Made by a program: the position numbers and the translations under genes. The notes below the pieces were generated by a model that saw only the letters and a list, made by a program, of their open reading frames with translations, was not told the origin of the DNA and searched no databases. A stretch of 64,000 nucleotides of DNA from Lates calcarifer (lineage: Eukaryota; Chordata; Actinopteri; Centropomidae), in NCBI RefSeq assembly GCF_001640805.2, contig NC_066856.1:1-64000 (forward strand), read 5' to 3'. Shown in pieces: positions 12,201-26,800 of this stretch; the stretch's first letter is position 1; every line of letters begins with the position of its first letter.

Positions 12201-15200
12201 ATTCTGAGCTTAGTGAGCGACCAGAAGCCGAGACAGCAGGACCTTCAGACGCGGGACTCGCTGTGAGCAGAAGCCGAGACAGGCGGACTGTCAGACGCGG
12301 GAATCACTATGAGCAGAAGCCGAGACAGGAAGACTTTCAGACGCGGGACTCACTGTGCGCAGAAGCCGAGACAGGAGGACTTTCAGACACCAAACTCACT
12401 GTGAGTCCACAGACGGGAAAATGTTTCCCCTCGGTCACGGACTGTTTCCATACATCCCTATAGTTCATGAAAATTAGAATTGGACCAATATTCAGAGTAA
12501 AGTGGCGGAAATCTCATCTTCTCTTCTCCGTTCACTGGAGACAGCATTTGATAATTCTGAGCTTAATGAGAGAGCAGAAGCCGAGACAGGAGGACTTTCA
12601 GACGCGGGACTCAATGTGAGTCGACAGACGGGAAAAAGATCCCCCTCGGTGGCTCACAGATTCCATACATCCCGACTGTACATGAACAATAGAATTTGAC
12701 CAATATTCATATAAACGTGAATGAGATTTTACTTTCTCCTCTCCTTTCACTAGACAGCAGTTTTTCATTCTGAGCTTAGTGAGCGAGCAGAATCCGAGAC
12801 AGGAGGACTTTCAGACGGGGTTCACTGTGAGTCCACAGACGGGAAAATGTTTCCCCTCGGTCACGGACTGTTTCCATACATCCCTATAGTTCATGAAAAT
12901 TAGAATTGGACCAATATTCATAGTAAAGTCGCTGAAATCTCATCTTCTCTTCTCCTTTCGCTTGAGACAGCATTTGTTAATTGTGAGCTTTATCAGCGAC
13001 AGAAAGAAGTAAAACCCAGGTGTTGACTCACTGGCCTCAGACTGCTGTCTATTTTGTTTATTCATGAAATGAAAGTTGATAAACATTAGATATTGAGCAG
13101 CGATACGTGGATTTTCGGGCTTTTTCACACACTGGTTTGAAATGCAGCCTCTAAAGAAGGTCTCTCCTTTCACATGAGACAGCAGTCGTTAATTGTGAGT
13201 TTAATGAGAGAGCAGAAGCGGATACACGAAGACTTTCAGATACCATACTCAGTGTGAGTCCACAGAAGGGAAAAAGATCTCCCTCGGCCACTTTCATACA
13301 CCCAGATTGTTGATGAACATTAGAATTTGACAAACACTTTTATTAAATTGGCTGGGATTTTACTTTCTCCTCTCCTTTCACTAGACAGCAGTTTTTCATT
13401 CTGAGCTTAGTGAGCGACCAGAAGCCGAGACAGGAGGACCTTCAGACGCGGGACTCGCTGTGAGCAGAAGCCGAGACAGGCGGACTGTCAGACGCGGGAA
13501 TCACTATGAGCAGAAGCCGAGACAGGAAGACTTTCAGACGCGGGACTCACTGTGAGTCCACAGACGGGAAAATGTTTCCCCTCGGTCACGGACTGTTTCC
13601 ATACATCCCTATAGTTCATGAAAATTGAATTGGACCAATATTTAGAGTAAAGTGGCTGAAATCTCATCTTCTCTTCTCCGTTCACTGGAGACAGCATTTG
13701 ATAATCTTGACCTTAATGAGCGAGCAGAAGCCGAGACAGGAGGACTTTCAGACGCGGGACTCACTGTGCGCAGAAGCCGAGACAGGAGGACTTTCAGACG
13801 CGGGACTCACTGTGAGCAGAAGCCGAGACAAGATGATTTTCATACGCGGGACTCACTGTGAGTTGACAGACGGGAAAAAGATCCCCCTCGGCGGCTCACA
13901 GTTTCCATACATCCCGACTTTACATGAACAATAGAATTTGACCAACATTCATATAAAAGTGAATGAGATTTTAGTTTCTCCTCTCCTTTCACTAGACAGC
14001 AGTTTTTCATTCTGAGCTTAGTGAGCGAGCAGAATCCGAGACAGGAGGACTTTCATACACCGGACTCACTGTGAGTCCACAGACGGGAAAATGTTTCCCC
14101 TCGGTCACAGACTGTTTCCATACATCCCTACAGTTCATGAAAATTAGAATTGGACCAATATTCAGATTAAAGTGGCTGAAATCTCATCTTCTCCTCTCCT
14201 TTCACTAGACAGCAGTTTTTCATTCTGAGCTTAGTGAGCGAGCAGAAGCCGAGACAGGAGGACTTTCCGACACGGGACTCACTGTGAGCAGAAGCCGAGA
14301 CAAGATGATTTTCATACGCTGGACTCACTGTAAGTCGACAGAAGGGAAAAAGATCCCCCTCGGCGGCTCACAGTTTCCATACATCCCGACTGTACATGAA
14401 CAATAGAATTTGACCAATATTCATATAAAAGTGAATGAGATTTTGCTTTCTCCTCTCCTTTCACTAGACAGCAGTTTTTCATTCTGAGCTTAGTGAGCGA
14501 GCAGAAGCCGAGGCAGCAGGACTTCAGACGCGGGACTCACTGTGAGCAGAAGCCCAGACAGGCGCACTGTCAGACGCGGGACTCACTGTGAGCAGAAGCC
14601 GAGAGAGGAGGACCTTCAGAACCGGTACTCGCTGTGAGCAGAAGTCGTGACAGCAGGACTTTCAGACGCGGGACTCACTGTGAGTTCACAGACGGGAAAA
14701 TGTTTCCCCTCGGTCACGGACTGTTTCCATACATCCCTATAGTTCATGAAAATTAGAATTGGATCAATATTCATAGTGAAGTGGCTGAAATCTCATCTTC
14801 TCTTCTCCGTTCACTGGAGACAGCATTTGATAATTCTGAGCTTAATGAGCGAGCAGAAGTCCGATACAGGAGGACTTTCAGACGCGGGAATCACTGTGAG
14901 CAGAAGCCGAGACCGCAGGACTTTCAGACGCGGGACTCACTGTGAGCAGAAGCCCAGACAGGAGGACCTTCAGACGCGGGACTCGCTGTGAGCAGAAGCC
15001 GAGACAGGCGGACTGTCAGACGCCCGTATCCCGGTTGGACCGTTTCCATGAACAATAGGATTTGACCAATATTCATATAAACGTGAATGAGATTTTACTT
15101 TCTCCTCTCCTTTCACTAGACAGCAGTTTTTCATTCTGAGCTTAGTGAGCGAGCAGAAGCCGAGACAGCAGAACCTTCAGACGCGGGACTCTCTGTGAGC

Positions 15201-15874
15201 AGAAGCCGAGACAGGCGGACTGTCAGACGCGGGAATCACTGTGAGCAGAAGCCGTGACAGGAGGACTTTCAGACGCGGGACTCACTGTGAGTCCTCATAA
15301 GGGAAAATATCCCGGTCGGCCGCTGACCGTTTCCATACACCCAGATCATTCACAACCATTCGAATTTAACAAACATTCATATTAAAGTGGCTGAATTGTC
15401 ATTTTCTCCTCTCCTTTCGCTGGAGACAGCATTTGTTAATTGTGAGCTTTTATCAGCGACAGAAAGAAGTAAAACGCAGGTGTTGACTCACTGGCCTCAG
15501 ACTGCTGTCTATTTTGTTTATTCATGAAATGAAAGTTGATAAACATTAGATATTGAGCAGCGATACGTGGATTTTCGGGCTATTTCACACACTGGTTTGA
15601 AATGCAGCCTCTAAAGAAGGTCTCTCCTTTCACATGAGACAGCAGTCGTTAATTGTGAGCTTAATGAGAGAGCAGAAGCGGATACACGAAGACTTTCAGA
15701 TACCATACTCAGTGTGAGTCCACAGAAGGGAAAAAGATCTCCCTCGGCCACTTTCATACACCCAGATTGTTGATGAACATTAGAATTTGACAAACACTTT
15801 TATTAAATTGGCTGGGATTTTACTTTCTCCTCTCCTTTCACTAGACAGCAGTTTTTCATTCTGAGCTTAGTGAG

Positions 15875-16050
15875 GCGAGCGAGACCAGAAGCGCGGCCGA
15901 GGACAGGAGACGGACTTCAGATCCGAGCACGCGGACTTCCGGACTCACTGTGAGCCAGAGAAGTCCGTCAGAGACAAGATTGATTTTTCCTTCATGACGC
16001 AGGGACCTACCAGTGGCTGAGTCCGGACAGAAGGGACAGTGATACAAAGA
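15875..16050 (+). other. Insertion-riddled patch, probable sequencing or assembly error
   Basis: The equivalent segment in copy 2 (27,577-27,691, 115 bp) is an ordinary monomer. Here it is 176 bp, and the normal sequence can be read through it almost entirely as a subsequence, with 61 extra bases scattered as one- to five-base insertions. The flanks match perfectly. Insertions without matching deletions or substitutions are typical of unpolished single-molecule reads rather than of natural mutation. The local ORF on the minus strand at 15,856-16,068 is a product of this noise. Confidence 0.8.
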
Positions 16051-17891
16051 TCCCCCTCGGCGGCTCACAGTTTACATACATGCCGACTGTACATGAACAA
16101 TAGAATTTGACCAACATTCATATAAAAGTGAATGAGATTTTGCTTTCTCCTCTCCTTTCACTAGACAGCAGTTTTTCATTCTGAGCTTAGTGAGCGAGCA
16201 GAAGCCGAGGCAGCAGGACTTTCAGACGCGGGACTCACTGTGAGCAGAAGCCGAGACAGGCGCACTGTCAGACGCGGGACTCACTGTGAGCAGAAGCCGA
16301 GAGAGGAGGACCTTCAGAACCGGTACTCGCTGTGAGCAGAAGCCGTGACAGCAGGACTTTCAGACGCGGGACTCACTGTGAGTTCACAGACGGGAAAATG
16401 TTTCCCCTCGGTCACGGACTGTTTCCATACATCCCTACAGTTCATGAAAATTAGAATTGGACCAATATTCAGAGTAAAGTGGCTGAAATCTCATCTTCTC
16501 TTCTCCGTTCAATGGAGACAGCATTTGATAATTTTGACCTTAATGAGCGAGCAGAAGCCGAGACAGGAGGACTTTCAGACGCGGGACTCAATGTGAGTCG
16601 ACAGACGCGAACAAGATCCCCCTCGGTGGCTCACAGTTTCCATACATCCCGACTGTACATGAACAATAGAATTTGACCAATATTCATATAAACGTGAATG
16701 AGATTTTACTTTCTCCTCTCCTTTGACTAGACAGCAGTTTTTCATTCTGAGCTTAGTGAGCGAGCAGAATCCGAGACAGGAGGACTTTCAGACGGGGTTC
16801 ACTGTGAGTCCACAGACGGGAAAATGTTTCCCCTCGGTCACGGACTGTTTCCATACATCCCTATAGTTCATGAAAATTAGAATTGGACCAATATTCATAG
16901 TAAAGTCGCTGAAATCTCATCTTCTCTTCTCCGTTCACTGGAGACAGCATTTGATAATTCTGAGGTTAATGAGCGAGCAGAAGTCGATACAGGAGGACTT
17001 TCAGACGCGGGAATCACTGTGAGCAGAAGCCCAGACAGGAGGACCTTCAGACGCGGGACTCGCTGTGAGCAGAAGCCGAGACAGGCGGACTGTCAGACGC
17101 CCGTATCCCGGTCGGCCGCTGACCGTTTCCATACACCCAGATCATTCACAACCATTCGAATTTCACAAACATTCATTTTAAAGTGGCTGAATTGTCATTT
17201 TCTACTCTCCTTTCGCTTGAGACAGCATTTGTTAATTGTGAGCTTTATCAGCGACAAAAAGAAGTAAAACGCAGATGTTGACTCACTGGCCTCAGACTGC
17301 TGTCTATTTTGTTTATTCATGAAATGAAAGTTGATAAACATTAGATATTGAGCAGCGATACGTGGATTTTCGGGCTTTTTCACACACTGGTCTGAAATGC
17401 AGCCTCTAAAGAAGGTCTCTCCTTTCAAATGAGACAGCAGTCGTTAATTGTGAGCTTAATGAGAGAGCAGAAGCGGATACACGAAGACTTTCAGATACAA
17501 TACTCAGTGTGAGTCCACAGAAGGGAAAAAGATCTCCCTCGGCCACTTTCATACACCCAGATTGTTGATGAACATTAGAATTTGACAAACACTTTTATTA
17601 AATTGGCTGGGATTTTACTTTCTCCTCTCCTTTCACTAGACAGCAGTTTTTCATTCTGAGCTTAGTGAGCGACCAGAAGCCGAGACAGCAGGACCTTCAG
17701 ACGCGGGACTCGCTGTGAGCAGAAGCCGAGACAGGCGGACTGTCAGACGCGGGAAACACTATGAGCAGAAGCCGAGACAGGAAGACTTTCAGACGCGGGA
17801 CTCACTGTGAGTCCACAGACGGGAAAATGTTTCCCCTCGGTCACGGAATGTTTCCATACATCCCTACAGTTCATGAAAATTAGAATTGGAC

Positions 17892-20800
17892 CAATATTCA
17901 TAGTGAAGTGGCTGAAATCTCATCTTCTCTTCTCCGATCACTGGAGACAGCATTTGAAAATTCTGAGGTTAATGAGCGAGCAGAAGCCGAGACAGGAGGA
18001 CTTTCAGACGCGGGACTCGCTGTGAGCAGAAGCCCAGACAGGAGGACCTTCAGACGCGGGACTCGCTGTGAGCAGAAGCCGAGACAGGCGGACTGTCAGA
18101 CGCGGGAATCACTATGAGCAGAAGCCGAGACAGGAAGACTTTCAGACGCGGGACTCACTGTGAGTCCACAGACGGGAAAATGTTTCCCCTCGGTCACGGA
18201 CTGTTTCCATACATCCCTACAGTTCATGAAAATTAGAATTGGACCAATATTCAGAGTAAAGTGGCTGAAATCTCATCTTCTCTTCTCCGTTCAATGGAGA
18301 CAGCATTTGATAATTTTGACCTTAATGAGCGAGCAGAAGCCGAGACAGGAGGACTTTCAGACGCGGGACTCAATGTGAGTCGACAGACGGGAACAAGATC
18401 CCCCTCGGTGGCTCACAGTTTCCATACATCCCGACTGTACATGAACAATAGAATTTGACCAATATTCATATAAACGTGAATGAGATTTTACTTTCTCCTC
18501 TCCTTTCACTAGACAGCAGTTTTTCATTCTGAGCTTAGTGAGCGAGCAGAATCCGAGACAGGAGGACTTTCAGACGGGGTTCACTGTGAGTCCACAGACG
18601 GGAAAATGTTTCCCCTCGGTCACGGACTGTTTCCATACATCCCTATAGTTCATGAAAATTAGAATTGGACCAATATTCATAGTAAAGTCGCTGAAATCTC
18701 ATCTTCTCTTCTCCGTTCACTGGAGACAGCATTTGATAATTCTGAGGTTAATGAGCGAGCAGAAGTCGATACAGGAGGACTTTCAGACGCGGGAATCACT
18801 GTGAGCAGAAGCCCAGACAGGAGGACCTTCAGACGCGGGACTCGCTGTGAGCAGAAGCCGAGACAGGCGGACTGTCAGACGCCCGTATCCCGGTCGGCCG
18901 CTTACCGTTTCCATACACCCAGATCATTCACAACCATTCGAATTTCACAAACATTCATTTTAAAGTGGCTGAATTGTCATTTTCTCCTCTCCTTTCGCTT
19001 GAGACAGCATTTGTTAATTGTGAGCTTTATCAGCGACAGAAAGAAGTAAAACGCAGATGTTGACTCACTGGCCTCAGACTGCTGTCTATTTTGTTTATTC
19101 ATGAAATGAAAGTTGATAAACATTAGATATTGAGCAGCGATACGTGGATTTTCGGGCTTTTTCACACACTGGTCTGAAATGCAGCCTCTAAAGAAGGTCT
19201 CTCCTTTCAAATGAGACAGCAGTCGTTAATTGTGAGCTTAATGAGAGAGCAGAAGCGGATACACGAAGACTTTCAGATACCATACTCAGTGTGAGTCCAC
19301 AGAAGGGAAAAAGATCTCCCTCGGCCACTTTCATACACCCAGATTGTTGATGAACATTAGAATTTGACAAACACTTTTATTAAATTGGCTGAGATTTTAC
19401 TTTCTCCTCTCCTTTCACTAGACAGCAGTTTTTCATTCTGAGCTTAGTGAGCGACCAGAAGCCGAGACAGCAGGACCTTCAGACGCGGGACTCGCTGTGA
19501 GCAGAAGCCGAGACAGGCGGACTGTCAGACGCGGGAAACACTATGAGCAGAAGCCGAGACAGGAAGACTTTCAGACGCGGGACTCACTGTGAGTCCACAG
19601 ACGGGAAAATGTTTCCCCTCGGTCACGGAATGTTTCCATACATCCCTACAGTTCATGAAAATTAGAATTGGACCAATATTCAGAGTAAAGTGGCTGAAAT
19701 CTCATCTTCTCTTCTCCGTTCAATGGAGACAGCATTTGATAATTTTGACCTTAATGAGCGAGCAGAAGCCGAGACAGGAGGACTTTCAGACGCGGGACTC
19801 GCTGTGAGCAGAAGCCGAGACAGGAGGACTTTCAGACACCAAACTCACTGTGAGTCCACAGACGGGAAAATGTTTCCCCTCGGTCACGGACTGTTTCCAT
19901 ACATCCCTATAGTTCATGAAAATTAGAATTTGACCAATATTCAGATTAAAGTGGCTGAAATCTCATCTTCTCTTGTCCGTTCACTGGAGACAGCATTTGA
20001 TAATTTTGACCTTAATGAGCGAGCAGAAGCCGAGACAGGAGGACTTTCAAACGCGGGACTCACTGTGAGCAGAAGCCGAGACAAGATGATTTTCATACGC
20101 GGGACTCACTGTGAGTTGACAGACGGGAAAAAGATCCCCCTCGGCGGCTCACAGTTTCCATACATCCCGACTTTACATGAACAATAGAATTTGACCAACA
20201 TTCATATAAAAGTGAATGAGATTTTAGTTTCTCCTCTCCTTTCACTAGACAGCAGTTTTTCATTCTGAGCTTAGTGAGCGAGCAGAATCCGAGACAGGAG
20301 GACTTTCATACACCGGACTCACTGTGAGTCCACAGACGGGAAAATGTTTCCCCTCGGTCACAGACTGTTTCCATACATCCCTACAGTTCATGAAAATTAG
20401 AATTGGACCAATATTCAGATTAAAGTGGCTGAAATCTCATCTTCTCCTCTCCTTTCACTAGACAGCAGTTTTTCATTCTGAGCTTAGTGAGCGAGCAGAA
20501 GCCGAGACAGGAGGACTTTCCGACACGGGACTCACTGTGAGCAGAAGCCGAGACAAGATGATTTTCATACGCTGGACTCACTGTAAGTCGACAGAAGGGA
20601 AAAAGATCCCCCTCGGCGGCTCACAGTTTCCATACATCCCGACTGTACATGAACAATAGAATTTGACCAATATTCATATAAAAGTGAATGAGATTTTGCT
20701 TTCTCCTCTCCTTTCACTAGACAGCAGTTTTTCATTCTGAGCTTAGTGAGCGAGCAGAAGCCGAGGCAGCAGGACTTTCAGACGCGGGACTCACTGTGAG

Positions 20801-23800
20801 CAGAAGCCCAGACAGGCGCACTGTCAGACGCGGGACTCACTGTGAGCAGAAGCCGAGAGAGGAGGACCTTCAGAACCGGTACTCGCTGTGAGCAGAAGTC
20901 GTGACAGCAGGACTTTCAGACGCGGGACTCACTGTGAGTTCACAGACGGGAAAATGTTTCCCCTCGGTCACGGACTGTTTCCATACATCCCTATAGTTCA
21001 TGAAAATTAGAATTGGATCAATATTCATAGTGAAGTGGCTGAAATCTCATCTTCTCTTCTCCGTTCACTGGAGACAGCATTTGATAATTCTGAGCTTAAT
21101 GAGCGAGCAGAAGTCGATACAGGAGGACTTTCAGACGCGGGAATCACTGTGAGCAGAAGCCGAGACCGCAGGACTTTCAGACGCGGGACTCACTGTGAGC
21201 AGAAGCCCAGACAGGAGGACCTTCAGACGCGGGACTCGCTGTGAGCAGAAGCCGAGACAGGCGGACTGTCAGACGCCCGTATCCCGGTTGGCCTCTGACC
21301 GTTTCCATGAACAATAGGATTTGACCAATATTCATATAAACGTGAATGAGATTTTACTTTCTCCTCTCCTTTCACTAGACAGCAGTTTTTCATTCTGAGC
21401 TTAGTGAGCGAGCAGAAGCCGAGACAGCAGAACCTTCAGACGCGGGACTCTCTGTGAGCAGAAGCCGAGACAGGCGGACTGTCAGACGCGGGAATCACTG
21501 TGAGCAGAAGCCGTGACAGGAGGACTTTCAGACGCGGGACTCACTGTGAGTCCTCATAAGGGAAAATATCCCGGTCGGCCGCTGACCGTTTCCATACACC
21601 CAGATCATTCACAACCATTCGAATTTAACAAACATTCATATTAAAGTGGCTGAATTGTCATTTTCTCCTCTCCTTTCGCTGGAGACAGCATTTGTTAATT
21701 GTGAGCTTTATCAGCGACAGAAAGAAGTAAAACGCAGGTGTTGACTCACTGGCCTCAGACTGCTGTCTATTTTGTTTATTCATGAAATGAAAGTTGATAA
21801 ACATTAGATATTGAGCAGCGATACGTGGATTTTCGGGCTATTTCACACACTGGTTTGAAATGCAGCCTCTAAAGAAGGTCTCTCCTTTCACATGAGACAG
21901 CAGTCGTTAATTGTGAGTTTAATGAGAGAGCAGAAGCGGATACACGAAGACTTTCAGATACCATACTCAGTGTGAGTCCACAGAAGGGAAAAAGATCTCC
22001 CTCGGCCACTTTCATACACCCAGATTATTGATGAACATTAGAATTTGACAAACACTTTTATTAAATTGGCTGGGATTTTACTTTCTCCTCTCCTTTCACT
22101 AGACAGCAGTTTTTCATTCTGAGCTTAGTGAGCGACCAGAAGCCGAGACAGCAGGACCTTCAGACGCGGGACTCGCTGTGAGCAGAAGCCGAGACAGGCG
22201 GACTGTCAGACGCGGGAATCACTATGAGCAGAAGCCGAGACAGGAAGACTTTCAGACGCGGGACTCACTGTGAGTCCACAGACGGGAAAATGTTTCCCCT
22301 CGGTCACAGACTGTTTCCATACATCCCTACAGTTCATGAAAATTAGAATTTGACCAATATTCAGATTAAAGTGGCTGAAATCTCATCTTCTCTTGTCCGT
22401 TCACTGGAGACAGCATTTGATAATTTTGACCTTAATGAGCGAGCAGAAGCCGAGACAGGAGGACTTTCAGACGCGGGACTCACTGTGAGCAGAAGCCGAG
22501 ACAAGATGATTTTCATACGCGGGACTCACTGTGAGTTTACAGACGGGAAAAAGATCCCCCTCGGCGGCTCACAGTTTCCATACATCCCGACTGTACATGA
22601 ACAATAGAATTTGACCAACATTCATATAAAAGTGAATGAGATTTTGCTTTCTCCTCTCCTTTCACTAGACAGCAGTTTTTCATTCTGAGCTTAGTGAGCG
22701 AGCAGAAGCCGAGGCAGCAGGACTTTCAGACGCGGGACTCACTGTGAGCAGAAGCCGAGACAGGCGCACTGTCAGACGCGGGACTCACTGTGAGCAGAAG
22801 CCGAGACAGGAGGACTTTCAGACGCGGGACTCACTGTGAGTTCACAGACGGGAAAATGTTTCCCCTCGGTCACGGACAGTTTCCATACATCCCTATAGTT
22901 CATGAAAATTAGAATTGGATCAATATTCATAGTGAAGTGGCTGAAATCTCATCTTCTCTTCTCCGTTCACTGGAGACAGCATTTGATAATTCTGAGCTTA
23001 ATGAGAGAGCAGAAGCCGAGACAGGAGGACTTTCAGACGGGGTTCACTGTGAGTCCACAGACGGGAAAATGTTTCCCCTCGGTCACGGACTGTTTCCATA
23101 CATCCCTATAGTTCATGAAAATTAGAATTGGACCAATATTCATAGTAAAGTCGCTGAAATCTCATCTTCTCTTCTCCGTTCACTGGAGACAGCATTTGAA
23201 AATTCTGAGGTTAATGAGCGAGCAGAAGTCGATACAGGAGGACTTTCAGACGCGGGAATCACTGTGAGCAGAATCCCAGACAGGAGGACCTTCAGACGCG
23301 GGACTCGATGTGAGCAGAAGCCGAGACAGGCGGACTGTCAGACGCCCGTATCCCGGTCGGCCGCTGACCGTTTCCATACACCCAGATCATTCACAACCAT
23401 TCGAATTTCACAAACATTCATTTTAAAGTGGCTGAATTGTCATTTTCTCCTCTCCTTTCGCTTGAGACAGCATTTGTTAATTGTGAGCTTTATCAGCGAC
23501 AGAAAGAAGTAAAACGCAGATGTTGACTCACTGGCCTCAGACTGCTGTCTATTTTGTTTATTCATGAAATGAAAGTTGATAAACATTAGATATTGAGCAG
23601 CGATACGTGGATTTTCGGGCTTTTTCACACACTGGTCTGAAATGCAGCCTCTAAAGAAGGTCTCTCCTTTCAAATGAGACAGCAGTCGTTAATTGTGAGC
23701 TTAATGAGAGAGCAGAAGCGGATACACGAAGACTTTCAGATACAATACTCAGTGTGAGTCCACAGAAGGGAAAAAGATCTCCCTCGGCCACTTTCATACA

Positions 23801-26800
23801 CCCAGATTGTTGATGAACATTAGAATTTGACAAACACTTTTATTAAATTGGCTGGGATTTTACTTTCTCCTCTCCTTTCACTAGACAGCAGTTTTTCATT
23901 CTGAGCTTAGTGAGCGACCAGAAGCCGAGACAGCAGGACCTTCAGACGCGGGACTCGCTGTGAGCAGAAGCCGAGACAGGCGGACTGTCAGACGCGGGAA
24001 TCACTATGAGCAGAAGCCGAGACAGGAAGACTTTCAGACGCGGGACTCACTGTGCGCAGAAGCCGAGACAGGAGGACTTTCAGACACCAAACTCACTGTG
24101 AGTCCACAGACGGGAAAATGTTTCCCCTCGGTCACGGACTGTTTCCATACATCCCTATAGTTCATGAAAATTAGAATTGGACCAATATTCAGAGTAAAGT
24201 GGCGGAAATCTCATCTTCTCTTCTCCGTTCACTGGAGACAGCATTTGATAATTCTGAGCTTAATGAGAGAGCAGAAGCCGAGACAGGAGGACTTTCAGAC
24301 GCGGGACTCAATGTGAGTCGACAGACGGGAAAAAGATCCCCCTCGGTGGCTCACAGATTCCATACATCCCGACTGTACATGAACAATAGAATTTGACCAA
24401 TATTCATATAAACGTGAATGAGATTTTACTTTCTCCTCTCCTTTCACTAGACAGCAGTTTTTCATTCTGAGCTTAGTGAGCGAGCAGAATCCGAGACAGG
24501 AGGACTTTCAGACGGGGTTCACTGTGAGTCCACAGACGGGAAAATGTTTCCCCTCGGTCACGGACTGTTTCCATACATCCCTATAGTTCATGAAAATTAG
24601 AATTGGACCAATATTCATAGTAAAGTCGCTGAAATCTCATCTTCTCTTCTCCTTTCGCTTGAGACAGCATTTGTTAATTGTGAGCTTTATCAGCGACAGA
24701 AAGAAGTAAAACCCAGGTGTTGACTCACTGGCCTCAGACTGCTGTCTATTTTGTTTATTCATGAAATGAAAGTTGATAAACATTAGATATTGAGCAGCGA
24801 TACGTGGATTTTCGGGCTTTTTCACACACTGGTTTGAAATGCAGCCTCTAAAGAAGGTCTCTCCTTTCACATGAGACAGCAGTCGTTAATTGTGAGTTTA
24901 ATGAGAGAGCAGAAGCGGATACACGAAGACTTTCAGATACCATACTCAGTGTGAGTCCACAGAAGGGAAAAAGATCTCCCTCGGCCACTTTCATACACCC
25001 AGATTGTTGATGAACATTAGAATTTGACAAACACTTTTATTAAATTGGCTGGGATTTTACTTTCTCCTCTCCTTTCACTAGACAGCAGTTTTTCATTCTG
25101 AGCTTAGTGAGCGACCAGAAGCCGAGACAGGAGGACCTTCAGACGCGGGACTCGCTGTGAGCAGAAGCCGAGACAGGCGGACTGTCAGACGCGGGAATCA
25201 CTATGAGCAGAAGCCGAGACAGGAAGACTTTCAGACGCGGGACTCACTGTGAGTCCACAGACGGGAAAATGTTTCCCCTCGGTCACGGACTGTTTCCATA
25301 CATCCCTATAGTTCATGAAAATTGAATTGGACCAATATTTAGAGTAAAGTGGCTGAAATCTCATCTTCTCTTCTCCGTTCACTGGAGACAGCATTTGATA
25401 ATCTTGACCTTAATGAGCGAGCAGAAGCCGAGACAGGAGGACTTTCAGACGCGGGACTCACTGTGCGCAGAAGCCGAGACAGGAGGACTTTCAGACGCGG
25501 GACTCACTGTGAGCAGAAGCCGAGACAAGATGATTTTCATACGCGGGACTCACTGTGAGTTGACAGACGGGAAAAAGATCCCCCTCGGCGGCTCACAGTT
25601 TCCATACATCCCGACTTTACATGAACAATAGAATTTGACCAACATTCATATAAAAGTGAATGAGATTTTAGTTTCTCCTCTCCTTTCACTAGACAGCAGT
25701 TTTTCATTCTGAGCTTAGTGAGCGAGCAGAATCCGAGACAGGAGGACTTTCATACACCGGACTCACTGTGAGTCCACAGACGGGAAAATGTTTCCCCTCG
25801 GTCACAGACTGTTTCCATACATCCCTACAGTTCATGAAAATTAGAATTGGACCAATATTCAGATTAAAGTGGCTGAAATCTCATCTTCTCCTCTCCTTTC
25901 ACTAGACAGCAGTTTTTCATTCTGAGCTTAGTGAGCGAGCAGAAGCCGAGACAGGAGGACTTTCCGACACGGGACTCACTGTGAGCAGAAGCCGAGACAA
26001 GATGATTTTCATACGCTGGACTCACTGTAAGTCGACAGAAGGGAAAAAGATCCCCCTCGGCGGCTCACAGTTTCCATACATCCCGACTGTACATGAACAA
26101 TAGAATTTGACCAATATTCATATAAAAGTGAATGAGATTTTGCTTTCTCCTCTCCTTTCACTAGACAGCAGTTTTTCATTCTGAGCTTAGTGAGCGAGCA
26201 GAAGCCGAGGCAGCAGGACTTTCAGACGCGGGACTCACTGTGAGCAGAAGCCCAGACAGGCGCACTGTCAGACGCGGGACTCACTGTGAGCAGAAGCCGA
26301 GAGAGGAGGACCTTCAGAACCGGTACTCGCTGTGAGCAGAAGTCGTGACAGCAGGACTTTCAGACGCGGGACTCACTGTGAGTTCACAGACGGGAAAATG
26401 TTTCCCCTCGGTCACGGACTGTTTCCATACATCCCTATAGTTCATGAAAATTAGAATTGGATCAATATTCATAGTGAAGTGGCTGAAATCTCATCTTCTC
26501 TTCTCCGTTCACTGGAGACAGCATTTGATAATTCTGAGCTTAATGAGCGAGCAGAAGTCGATACAGGAGGACTTTCAGACGCGGGAATCACTGTGAGCAG
26601 AAGCCGAGACCGCAGGACTTTCAGACGCGGGACTCACTGTGAGCAGAAGCCCAGACAGGAGGACCTTCAGACGCGGGACTCGCTGTGAGCAGAAGCCGAG
26701 ACAGGCGGACTGTCAGACGCCCGTATCCCGGTTGGCCTCTGACCGTTTCCATGAACAATAGGATTTGACCAATATTCATATAAACGTGAATGAGATTTTA

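Larger units (their letters stand above)
6027..17891 (+). repeat. Higher-order repeat, copy 1 (11,865 bp)
   Basis: Sequence from about 6027 onward matches sequence 11,865 bp downstream (R590 anchors 7210/19075 and 9891/21756). The offset then steps in discrete amounts. It drops by 214 bp (about one monomer) between 9.2 and 10.7 kb, where a block near 10.25-10.6 kb has a different monomer order from copy 2. It rises by 46 bp (one subunit) near 10.84 kb, rises by 5 bp from small indels at 14.5-15.5 kb, and drops by 61 bp in an aberrant patch at 15,875-16,050. After that it is 11,641 bp. These steps account exactly for the length difference from copy 2. The start is set where the match begins and is accurate to tens of bp. 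Confidence 0.88.

Noticed and set aside
15856..16068. 70-codon minus-strand ORF as a unique gene inside the array
   Set aside because: It exists only because of the inserted bases in the noisy patch; the twin locus lacks it.
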